Part shown: one piece after another, positions 1-5,403 of the stretch
Numbering within the stretch: position 1 is the stretch's first letter
Layout of the letters: the number at the start of each line of letters is the position of its first letter
NCBI GenBank assembly: GCA_964613075.1
Contig: CAZTFV010000047.1
Coordinates: forward strand, 1 to 8,951
Direction of reading: 5' to 3'
DNA from: CAYWEP01 sp964613075
Lineage (GTDB): Bacteria > Patescibacteriota > Microgenomatia > Levybacterales > UBA12049
Length of the DNA stretch: 8,951 bases
Made by a program: the position numbers and the translations under genes
The notes under the pieces: model-generated
The model's input: the letters and a program-made list of their open reading frames with translations, nothing else
Databases searched by the model: none
What the model was told of the DNA's origin: nothing

Positions 1-336
1 TTAAAACATTTTACTTCCTAATTTCGCTTTGTGCGTTGGCATAAGTAAGACTACATTTCCTTCTTCATCTGAAACGCCGAGTGTTAAAACCTCAGAGATG
101 AACGGTCCTATTTGTTTGGGCGGGAAATTTACAACGCAAATCACCCGTTTTCCAATCAGCTCCTCTTTTTTGTAAAGCGCAACAATCTGCACTGATGATT
201 TTTTGACCCCAATTTCTTCTCCGAAGTTAATGGTAAGCTTATACGCTGGCTTCCTCGCTTGCGGAAAATCCTGCGCGTCAACAATCTCGCCAACGCGAAT
301 ATCTACCTTTTCAAAATCGCCGTATGTAATCATCAT
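1..336 (-). CDS. csaA: CsaA-type tRNA-binding domain protein / chaperone
   Basis: This complete 111-aa protein matches the CsaA family, which is a single EMAP/Trbp111-like OB-fold tRNA-binding domain of about 110 residues. Visible family signatures are the N-terminal FEKVDIRVGEIV (8-19), RKPAYKLTINFG (28-39), the K-K-S-S-V-Q-I segment (45-51), and VVNFPPKQIGPFISEVLTLG (68-87). CsaA homologues bind tRNA and act as cytosolic, export-related chaperones; the role here is inferred from family only. The start is one of two adjacent ATG codons (336 or 333). The gene begins 2 nt after the hicA stop, so it is probably co-transcribed with hicBA, although a weak -10-like hexamer lies at 345-350. No Shine-Dalgarno site is visible. 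The TAA stop is at the first bases of the window, so the gene is just complete. Confidence 0.9.
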   Translation of the reverse strand: MMITYGDFEKVDIRVGEIVDAQDFPQARKPAYKLTINFGEEIGVKKSSVQIVALYKKEELIGKRVICVVNFPPKQIGPFISEVLTLGVSDEEGNVVLLMPTHKAKLGSKMF

Positions 337-338
337 TA

Positions 339-563
339 TTAATGAATATATTGTTTTAACTCTTCAATTTCCATATTTGCTTGCTTAAGCACGCTTCGCA
401 ATGTTCCCAAGGCGACTTCTCTATGTTTTGGTACAATTACTGTTTGCAATTTACCAAAGCGGCTACCCCGTAATTTTACATGACTCCCTTTTGTCGAAAC
501 GATATAGAAGCCTGCTCTTATTAGAGCCTTTATTATCTTTTGACCGGAATACAACCGCGGCAT
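339..563 (-). CDS. hicA: HicA-family toxin (mRNA interferase)
   Basis: This 74-aa protein has the HicA double-stranded-RNA-binding-like fold signature. It has an N-terminal helix (SGQKIIKALIRAGF, 6-19), the KGSHVKL motif carrying the catalytic-type His28, and a C-terminal TVIVPKHREVALGTLRSVLK segment (41-60) typical of the family. HicA toxins cleave mRNA in the cytoplasm and are neutralised by HicB. Its ATG shares one base with the hicB stop (TAATG), the tight translational coupling expected of a toxin-antitoxin pair. The order is antitoxin first, the reverse of the E. coli hicA-hicB order. All expected residues are present, so it is probably an active toxin. Direct RNase activity is inferred. 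Confidence 0.92.
   Translation of the reverse strand: MPRLYSGQKIIKALIRAGFYIVSTKGSHVKLRGSRFGKLQTVIVPKHREVALGTLRSVLKQANMEIEELKQYIH
345..350 (-). promoter_or_regulatory. Weak -10-like hexamer before csaA
   Basis: On the minus strand TATATT lies 8 nt before the first csaA ATG. It has no TG extension and no -35, and it lies inside hicA, so read-through from hicBA is the more likely source of csaA mRNA. Confidence 0.2.
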
Positions 564-775
564 TATGAAAGGGAGATTATTTGCGTTGTAACCTCTTCAA
601 TAGTTGGAAACTTGAGATTTTCTTCGGCTTCTAAATACAGATCGAGAGCTTCTCGTAAATTTTTAAGAGCTTCTTTTTTTGTCTTTCCTTGACTAGCAAG
701 CTCAAGTTCTAAGAATTTCGCAACAAAAATTCTTTCTTCTTTCCAAACGATAATATGGAATGTTTGCTTTTTCAT
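563..775 (-). CDS. hicB: HicB-family antitoxin, short form without DNA-binding domain
   Basis: This 70-aa protein matches the HicB partial RNase-H-like fold: a beta-hairpin start (TFHIIVWKEERIFVAKFLEL, 5-24), then SQGKTKKEALKNLREALDLY (28-47). Members of this family bind and block HicA. Many HicB proteins carry an added C-terminal ribbon-helix-helix or HTH domain; here the protein ends after the core fold, so any autoregulation would need another route. It overlaps hicA by one base. Its ATG lies 12 nt after the gnd stop, behind an extended -10 (782-790) and within a 15-bp palindrome (774-788), so it may have its own leaderless promoter. No Shine-Dalgarno site is visible. Confidence 0.88.
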   Translation of the reverse strand: MKKQTFHIIVWKEERIFVAKFLELELASQGKTKKEALKNLREALDLYLEAEENLKFPTIEEVTTQIISLS

Positions 776-788
776 ACAATGATTGTAT
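774..788. promoter_or_regulatory. 15-bp palindrome over the hicB start (candidate operator)
   Basis: ATACAATGATTGTAT is a perfect palindrome around a single central base. It spans the first two bases of the hicB start codon (AT of ATG) and the -10 hexamer read on the minus strand. A site here could let a repressor block the promoter. It could also arise by chance from the AT-rich -10 sequence. Operator function is inferred. Confidence 0.4.
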
Positions 789-790
789 CA
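782..790 (-). promoter_or_regulatory. Extended -10 of hicBA, leaderless
   Basis: On the minus strand TGATACAAT is an extended -10 (TGn plus TACAAT). The gap from its end to the hicB ATG is 6 nt, so a start site about 7 nt downstream would coincide with the ATG. The TGA of the extended motif is also the gnd stop codon. No convincing -35 is visible, which an extended -10 does not require. Confidence 0.5.
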
Positions 791-1726
791 CTTTTTCTTC
801 ACTTCGTGGCCGCCGAATTCTCGACGAAGTGCGGCGACAAGCTTTGCGGCAAAGGACTTTTGAATCTTCTCATCTGTTTCTGATTGCTTTCGAAATTCTA
901 CCGAGTCCTCAATAATTTTTATCGGCACATCTTGTTTTCTTGCCTCATCAATCGTCCAGACCGTCTCTCCTGACGCGCTGCCAATCGTGCCTGCAATATC
1001 TGAGAGCTTTGAGTCTTTTTCCAGCACATCAACCGTCCGATCAAGCATAAAACCTGACACAAGCGTGCCTTTTTGCCAAAGCTGGGCAACTCTTTGCAGG
1101 TCAAACCCGTACTCCGCATTTTTTAGAACACCAAATCCTTCACCAAGTGACTGCATATACCCGTACTCAATTGCGTTATGCACCATCTTGACAAAGTGCC
1201 CTGCCCCACCTGTGCCGAAATACTCATGACCGCCATGCGGTTTTGCCAAACTGTCAAGTATTGTTGTGACGTATTGATACGCTGATGCATCACCGCCAAC
1301 CATCAATGGATAACCATTTATCACTGCGTGCATACCGCCTGACACGCCGATACCTAAAAAGCGAACTCCTTTTGCCTTCAATTTCATAAACCATTTGTCA
1401 GTATCAGTAAAATGCGAATTCCCGCCATCGATGACGATATCACCTGACTCTGCAAATTCAGAAACTCCAGTGAGCATTGTGTTCGTGGCTTCCCCAGCAG
1501 GGAGCATCAACCAAACGACCCTCGGTTTTTCTAATACATTAATTAAATCTTCTATTGTTTCCGCAATTCTTAATTCTAAACTTAATTCTGAATTCTTAAT
1601 TCTAAACTCTAAATTTCTAATTGGTTCTTCCGACCGATTCCACACCACCACTTGATGCCCCTCGCGAAGCAGTTTCTCCGCCATCCGACTCCCCATCTTG
1701 CCAAGCCCGATAAAACCTATTTGCAT
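788..1726 (-). CDS. gnd: 6-phosphogluconate dehydrogenase, decarboxylating, short form
   Basis: This 312-aa enzyme oxidises and decarboxylates 6-phosphogluconate to ribulose-5-phosphate in the cytosol. The N-terminal Rossmann motif is GFIGLGKMG (4-12). NRS at 30-32 follows beta-2, a position that often favours NADP. The substrate and catalytic segments are VSGG (128-131) and KMVHNAIEYG (180-189), with Lys180, His183, Asn184 and Glu187. The length fits the short GndA-like form of about 300 aa, not the 470-aa form. Residues 37-54 are encoded by a degenerate heptanucleotide array (1567-1620) and replace the normal loop after beta-2. The stop TGA doubles as part of the hicB extended -10. It belongs with zwf and pgl upstream but is separated from zwf by the four-helix-bundle gene. 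No Shine-Dalgarno site is visible. Confidence 0.95.
   Translation of the reverse strand: MQIGFIGLGKMGSRMAEKLLREGHQVVVWNRSEEPIRNLEFRIKNSELSLELRIAETIEDLINVLEKPRVVWLMLPAGEATNTMLTGVSEFAESGDIVIDGGNSHFTDTDKWFMKLKAKGVRFLGIGVSGGMHAVINGYPLMVGGDASAYQYVTTILDSLAKPHGGHEYFGTGGAGHFVKMVHNAIEYGYMQSLGEGFGVLKNAEYGFDLQRVAQLWQKGTLVSGFMLDRTVDVLEKDSKLSDIAGTIGSASGETVWTIDEARKQDVPIKIIEDSVEFRKQSETDEKIQKSFAAKLVAALRREFGGHEVKKK
1567..1620. repeat. Heptanucleotide array inside gnd
   Basis: The plus strand reads as eight tandem units with consensus TTCTAAA, at 1567, 1574, a 5-nt short unit at 1581, then 1586, 1593, 1600, 1607 and 1614. One 18-nt stretch (1565-1582) recurs exactly at 1591-1608. The array is translated into gnd residues 37-54, rich in E, L, R, I and S. 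Because the unit is 7 nt, gain or loss of one unit would shift the gnd frame. Confidence 0.85.
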
Positions 1727-1730
1727 ATAA

Positions 1731-1768
1731 CTAATTTCTAATTATTCTAATTGATCTAATTAACCTAA
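1731..1768. repeat. Left arm of inverted repeat around the four-helix-bundle gene
   Basis: This AT-rich array has 7-9 nt units ending in CTAA or CTAAT. Positions 1749-1768 are the reverse complement of 2177-2196 with 19 of 20 bases identical. It lies 4 nt upstream of the gnd start on the minus strand. Confidence 0.75.
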
Positions 1769-1794
1769 ACAATCCCCAAGTACAAAATGACTAA

Positions 1795-2157
1795 TTACTT
1801 CACTTTCTTATAAATTGAATTAAAGATTAAGTTTAATTCTTTCGCTTCCTGCCATAGCAATCTTGCTTCCTCTTTCAACTCTGGTACTGCTACAACAATT
1901 ATTCGAATAAAATGCTTAGCCTCGCGGGATTCTTTTTTACAGATACCGATTTTATGTTTAAAATCTTGCTTGCTTTCTGCATCATCCGCTTCACAGTAGT
2001 TCGCTCCTGTACTTGTTCCGCACTTTACCAGCTGGGTTATTAGAGGATCCGTAATCGGGCCTCGAGGTACCTTTTTGCAAAACCTAATGACATCCTCGCC
2101 AAACTTTGCAGTTCTTTCCTCAAGGTCATACTTCTTAAGAATTTTGTCATTAGACAT
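1795..2157 (-). CDS. Four-helix-bundle protein, 23S rRNA intervening-sequence (S23) family
   Basis: This 120-aa protein matches the four-helix-bundle family first seen inside 23S rRNA intervening sequences; the Avd accessory protein of diversity-generating retroelements has a similar fold. The recognisable core runs from 41 to 86: TQLVKCGTSTGANYCEAD, then the acidic ESKQDFKHKIGICKKE stretch and a long amphipathic helix. The C-terminus is basic (KKVK). Known relatives bind nucleic acid or partner proteins, but their function is mostly unknown, and no reverse transcriptase or rRNA gene is visible here. The gene lies between zwf and gnd, separating functionally linked genes. It is enclosed by inverted copies of an AT-rich array (1731-1768 and 2161-2197), which suggests insertion as a unit. 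No Shine-Dalgarno site is visible. Confidence 0.88.
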   Translation of the reverse strand: MSNDKILKKYDLEERTAKFGEDVIRFCKKVPRGPITDPLITQLVKCGTSTGANYCEADDAESKQDFKHKIGICKKESREAKHFIRIIVVAVPELKEEARLLWQEAKELNLIFNSIYKKVK

Positions 2158-2160
2158 TTC

Positions 2161-2197
2161 TTAGATCAATTAGAAATTAGGTTAATTAGGTCAATTT
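2161..2197. repeat. Right arm of inverted repeat; copy of the 5362-5398 repeat
   Basis: This 37-nt repeat is built from units of 9, 7, 9 and 9 nt, each beginning TTAG. It matches 5362-5398 in direct orientation at 35 of 37 positions, the only differences being a swap between the first and last units. Its inner part (2177-2196) pairs with 1749-1768. It fits exactly between the zwf stop and the four-helix-bundle start, leaving 1 nt and 3 nt. Confidence 0.8.
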
Positions 2198-2198
2198 T

Positions 2199-3653
2199 CT
2201 ACAGCCACTTCTTTCCGTCTTTTTCAATAAGCTCATTTGCTGCTTTCGGCCCCGTGGTTCCCGGATGGTAGACTGGGATTTGCCAATTTGGAGTCTGCTG
2301 TTCGTGCACCCAGCCATTGAGGATATGCTCGATGAAATGCCAGGAGGACTCAAGCTCATCTGAGCGGTTAAAAAGCATCTGATCTCCTGCTAGAATATCA
2401 AGCAACACTTTTTCATACGCATTGTCACCTGTACCACCGAATTCATCTTTGTAGGTAAATTTCATATCAACAGTGCTCAGTGACAATTTACCGCCCGGTG
2501 TTTTTGCGATAACTCTAATTCCTATTCCCTCATCCGGTTGAATCCGAATCGTCAAGACGTTTCCCTCTTCAGGACAACCGTATTCTTTAAATAATATGTG
2601 GCAGGTCTGGATGAAAACAATTTTTATTTCAACCATGTCCTTCTCCATCATTTTTCCGGCACGGATATAAAAGGGTACGCCTGAGAAACGAGGTGTATTG
2701 ACAAAAAATTTCATCGCCACAAATGTTTCAGTCGTTGAGTTCTCAGCAACGTTTTTCTCCTTCAAGTACCCTTCATATTGTCCGCGGACAACATATTTTG
2801 CCACTTCCCCTGCCAATATCGGCTGGATGGCTTTTATTGCTGCGGCACGCGCATCACGGACTGCTTCTTTGTTAAAACTTTTTGGTTGCTCCATTGTAAC
2901 TGCTGCCACAAGTTGCATGAGATGATTTTGTGCAACATCTCGCAGAATTCCTACGCCGTCAAAGAATTGTCCCCGATCCAAAATACCCTTTTTCTCGGAA
3001 AAGGTAACCTGGACATGGTCAATATAATTTTTATTCCACACTGGCTCAAAAATACCATTGGCAAAACGAAAAGCAAGCATATTCTGAACCGTCTCTTTGC
3101 CTAAATAATGGTCGACTCGGTAAATCTGCCGCTCTTCAAAGATTTCTGATAATTTTTTATCGAGCTGTTTGGCAGTCGTTAGATCTTTGCCGAATGGCTT
3201 TTCTATGGCGAGACGGGTCCATTTGTCAGACCCTTGCCCGCAACCTTCAGAAAGTTTGGTTTTTTTCAGATTAGTGAGAATACTTGCGTAGTTATCAGGA
3301 GGAGTTGCCAGATAAAAAAGGCGCGTAATGCATGCGCCTATCTCTTCGTCAAACGTGTTTAACTTTGAAGTTAACTCCTCATAGCCTTTTGCGTTGTCAA
3401 ATAATCCTTTTTGGTAATAAATATTTTTACTGAATGCTTCCCAGGAAAGATTGGCATTGGGCGCGTCGATATTGAGCGCTTCTGCGACAAATTTGCGATA
3501 CTGCTCATCAGTAAACGGCCGACGAGCAAAGCAGACAATATAGAATTTCTCACCTAATAGATTTTTTTGGAAAAGTGAATATAGTGCTGGAAAAAGTTTG
3601 TTTCTTGCCAAATCTCCAGTTGCACCAAAGAGAACAAAAACAAAGGGGGACAT
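2199..3653 (-). CDS. zwf: Glucose-6-phosphate 1-dehydrogenase
   Basis: This 484-aa cytosolic enzyme oxidises glucose-6-phosphate to 6-phosphogluconolactone with NADP or NAD, the entry step of the oxidative pentose-phosphate pathway. Its length is normal for the family (about 480-500). Motifs are the nucleotide-binding FGATGDLARNKL (9-20), EKPFGKDL (151-158), and the substrate site YRVDHYLGKE (178-187) with Asp181 and His182. The catalytic-type His244 sits in QNHLMQ, and RAGK is at 331-334. All key residues are present and no repeat insertion is seen inside this gene, unlike its neighbours pgl and gnd. The ATG lies 9 nt after the pgl stop, so the two are co-transcribed. No Shine-Dalgarno site is visible before the start. 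Confidence 0.97.
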   Translation of the reverse strand: MSPFVFVLFGATGDLARNKLFPALYSLFQKNLLGEKFYIVCFARRPFTDEQYRKFVAEALNIDAPNANLSWEAFSKNIYYQKGLFDNAKGYEELTSKLNTFDEEIGACITRLFYLATPPDNYASILTNLKKTKLSEGCGQGSDKWTRLAIEKPFGKDLTTAKQLDKKLSEIFEERQIYRVDHYLGKETVQNMLAFRFANGIFEPVWNKNYIDHVQVTFSEKKGILDRGQFFDGVGILRDVAQNHLMQLVAAVTMEQPKSFNKEAVRDARAAAIKAIQPILAGEVAKYVVRGQYEGYLKEKNVAENSTTETFVAMKFFVNTPRFSGVPFYIRAGKMMEKDMVEIKIVFIQTCHILFKEYGCPEEGNVLTIRIQPDEGIGIRVIAKTPGGKLSLSTVDMKFTYKDEFGGTGDNAYEKVLLDILAGDQMLFNRSDELESSWHFIEHILNGWVHEQQTPNWQIPVYHPGTTGPKAANELIEKDGKKWL

Positions 3654-3662
3654 AGGTGTATT

Positions 3663-4523
3663 CTATATGTTTTGATCGGTGATGAAAAGGGTTTTTGCGG
3701 CAATTTCTGGTCGTTTGAAGAATCGGGATGGGATTTCCTCCTCAGAACCCGGGCTAAACATCAGGTCAAGAGCCTTTTGCTTGTCTTCCCCGAAAACCAA
3801 AACAAGCAAAAAATCCATCATTGATAACCCCAAAAACGTCATGGTGATGCGTTCCTTAAACACACCCCGCTCGTCGTTGAATTCTGAGACCAATAAACTT
3901 TTTCGTGAAGGTTCAAATAGTGGATTTGTAAAGTCAGGGCGATTGCCGGCAATGCCGGCAGTGTGGCCATCTAGACCAACACCCAAGATGGCGACGTGTT
4001 TTTGATACGTCGCAAGGAGTGTCCGCAATTGATCATCGTATTGAGATGCAATCAAACTTCTTCCCCCATTTTCGTCATTCTGGAGCCCTTCTACAGGCTC
4101 AGGGTAAACTGCAGCGATAGAATCTCGTTCCTGATGGGATCCTATCGGGCTTCGCCCTCCAGGATGACCTTGGAGCATCGGATAAAAGGGAATATCATTA
4201 TAATCAAAATAACGAAGAAGCCCTGTATCTTTTAGCATTCTCTCGTTGCTCTTCTCATGCAGTTTTTTTCCAAACCGCTCGTCAACCAAGGCTGCACCCC
4301 CCGGGTGTAACCTTGTCTCAGTTGAGAGAGATTCATATAGATCCTTGGGCGTCCTCCCGCCTGAGAGATACAGTACGGTTGTTTTATCGACAATTGCGTA
4401 GAGTATATCTTTTGCCAAGAAAAAACCAGCTGGTGCACCATCAACGTTACAGATAAAAACTCCTTCGTTTATATGTGAACGGATATTTTTTCCCCCGAGG
4501 ATTTTTTGTAGTTTGTCAAACAT
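3663..4523 (-). CDS. pgl: 6-phosphogluconolactonase with repeat-encoded insertion
   Basis: This 286-aa protein is in the NagB/DevB-type lactonase family, which hydrolyses 6-phosphogluconolactone to 6-phosphogluconate. Family motifs are LSGGRTPKDLY (53-63), ALVDERFG (78-85), KSNERML (91-97) and AILGVGLDGHTAGI (178-191). Residues from about 119 to 150 have no place in the family. They are encoded by a 95-nt element with terminal inverted repeats (4074-4168) and include the YPEPVEG peptide often produced by REP-like DNA. Without them the protein would be about 254 aa, near the usual size. The insert lies between the 'ILQG' region and the helix before the DGHTAG loop, probably a surface loop, so activity may survive. 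The gene starts 8 nt after the 232-aa protein gene and ends 9 nt before zwf. Confidence 0.93.
   Translation of the reverse strand: MFDKLQKILGGKNIRSHINEGVFICNVDGAPAGFFLAKDILYAIVDKTTVLYLSGGRTPKDLYESLSTETRLHPGGAALVDERFGKKLHEKSNERMLKDTGLLRYFDYNDIPFYPMLQGHPGGRSPIGSHQERDSIAAVYPEPVEGLQNDENGGRSLIASQYDDQLRTLLATYQKHVAILGVGLDGHTAGIAGNRPDFTNPLFEPSRKSLLVSEFNDERGVFKERITMTFLGLSMMDFLLVLVFGEDKQKALDLMFSPGSEEEIPSRFFKRPEIAAKTLFITDQNI
4074..4168. repeat. 95-nt REP/MITE-like element inside pgl
   Basis: The ends are inverted repeats: GTCATTCTGGAG at 4074-4085 and CTCCAGGATGAC at 4157-4168, 11 of 12 complementary. Inside are GGGCTTCGCCC (4147-4157), a tight 4-bp stem, flanked by pairing ATCCT/AGGAT. A second REP-like hairpin, CCCTTCTACAGGCTCAGGG (4087-4105), has a CCCT/AGGG stem. 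A nested imperfect pair is GATAGAATCT with GGATCCTATC. The minus strand is open throughout and translated as part of pgl. REP-like palindromes of this style are common between genes; here the element is coding. Confidence 0.8.
4287..4315. repeat. GC-rich 13-bp hairpin inside pgl
   Basis: The arms CAAGGCTGCACCC and GGGTGTAACCTTG flank a 3-nt loop. In the minus-strand RNA there is one G-U pair and one mismatch. It encodes TRLHPGGAAL, which still fits the family consensus before VDERF, so it may be either a captured palindrome or chance. Confidence 0.5.
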
Positions 4524-4531
4524 GAAACGAG

Positions 4532-5230
4532 CTAAAGAGTGGTCGGATCAAATTCCTTGCTGGCACACTGCAGTGCTTTCCCTTCCATTTGAACGCAAAG
4601 AGTATACTGCGTCGGATCTTCTTGTAAGAAATATTCATAGGGCAAAAATGCTCCCGGATCAACAAGTATTTCATTCAAATATCCTTTATATAACTCATTC
4701 AGCGATTCAGGGTATACTTTTTTATCGGCAAAGTATTTCTCAAGCGCTTCTTTGATCAACCCGATATCATGCTTTCGCTTGGCGTCTTTTTGCTCAGGAG
4801 ATAACTGCGAAACTGTTGGCTCCTCTGCGGGCTCTGCTGTTGGTTCTTCAGTCGGTAGTAATTCTTCTTGGGTTGGTTCCGGTACATCTTCAGACTCTTG
4901 TGTTGATCTTGACTGCACGAATGCGAATGCGCTTATGCCGATAACCATGACCAAGATTGCCGTAAGTATGACAAATACAGTCCTGCTTGGCATTTTGAAG
5001 GGTATTTTGAATCGAGGGGACGGCTGAGTAGTTCCTGAAGTTTTTTGCGCTTGAGAGACAGGAATTTCCGTATCCTGTGTCATTGACAATAATTTAAATC
5101 CCTCGTCGATATCCGGTTGTTGATATCCGGCTTTTAGGAGTGTATTTATAATTACCGGGTCCTGGATTCTCTGATCTCGCTGGGACTTTATGTAGTCAAT
5201 AACTTTCTGGTCGGCCACATCTTTAGTCAA
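4532..5230 (-). CDS. Single-pass membrane protein with pseudopilin-like C-terminal domain
   Basis: Function is unknown. Residues 7-47 form a small helical N-terminal domain (VIDYIKSQRDQR, then LLKAGYQQPDIDEGFKLL), a pattern seen at the front of CPR membrane proteins. A basic patch (RFKIPFKMPSR, 73-83) precedes one strong membrane segment (84-105). A Pro/Glu/Thr-rich linker (about 112-140) follows. The C-terminal part, from DAKRKHDIGLIKEALEKYF (149-167) through KVYPESLNEL (171-180), resembles the periplasmic core of type II secretion or pilus pseudopilins. Cys212 and Cys222 could form a disulfide. The start is uncertain: no ATG fits, so it is TTG at 5230 or GTG at 5218. It sits 8 nt before pgl. 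It may be an envelope protein unrelated to pgl apart from co-transcription. Confidence 0.75.
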   Translation of the reverse strand: MTKDVADQKVIDYIKSQRDQRIQDPVIINTLLKAGYQQPDIDEGFKLLSMTQDTEIPVSQAQKTSGTTQPSPRFKIPFKMPSRTVFVILTAILVMVIGISAFAFVQSRSTQESEDVPEPTQEELLPTEEPTAEPAEEPTVSQLSPEQKDAKRKHDIGLIKEALEKYFADKKVYPESLNELYKGYLNEILVDPGAFLPYEYFLQEDPTQYTLCVQMEGKALQCASKEFDPTTL

Positions 5231-5301
5231 GCAAATAACATGATCTATGTCAATTAAGCATTGATATTATCTGGTCTATCCTATTTGAGAGTCGGGTAAA
5301 T

Positions 5302-5329
5302 TTCTAATTTCTAATATCTAATTTCTAAA
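5302..5329. repeat. Four-unit heptanucleotide array
   Basis: There are four units: TTCTAAT twice, then ATCTAAT and TTCTAAA, in exact 7-nt register. CTAATTTCTAA (5304-5314 and 5318-5328) is the reverse complement of 5371-5381, so this array can fold back onto the 5362-5398 repeat. It lies in the 173-nt gap between rseP and the 232-aa protein gene. No terminator with a U-tract was found in that gap. Confidence 0.8.
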
Positions 5330-5361
5330 TAAATCCTAATTTTCAAAATTCAAAAAACTAT

Positions 5362-5398
5362 TTAGGTCAATTAGAAATTAGGTTAATTAGATCAATTT
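5362..5398. repeat. 37-nt TTAG-unit repeat, second copy
   Basis: Units of 9, 7, 9 and 9 nt each begin TTAG. It matches 2161-2197 at 35 of 37 positions in the same orientation. It ends 5 nt from the rseP stop, as the other copy ends next to the zwf stop. Together with 5302-5329 it forms an inverted pair. Confidence 0.8.
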
Positions 5399-5403
5399 GA
5401 TGA

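Noticed and set aside
788..790. Recoded UGA (genetic code 25)
   Set aside because: TGA ends gnd at the expected family length, and no in-frame TGA interrupts any gene.
1795..2157. Diversity-generating retroelement accessory gene (avd)
   Set aside because: The fold is related, but no reverse transcriptase, template repeat or variable repeat is present in the window.
2778..3104. 108-codon open frame on the plus strand within zwf
   Set aside because: It lies antisense to well-matched zwf coding sequence, has no recognisable domain, and is biased like a shadow frame.
3679..4235. Plus-strand open frames antisense to pgl
   Set aside because: They run opposite to clear lactonase motifs and show no family features.
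5225..5253. TTGACA (minus strand, 5248-5253) as the -35 of a promoter for the 232-aa protein gene
   Set aside because: No acceptable -10 hexamer occurs 16-18 nt downstream.
5302..5398. CRISPR array
   Set aside because: Units are 7-9 nt, with no spacers of uniform length and no cas genes.
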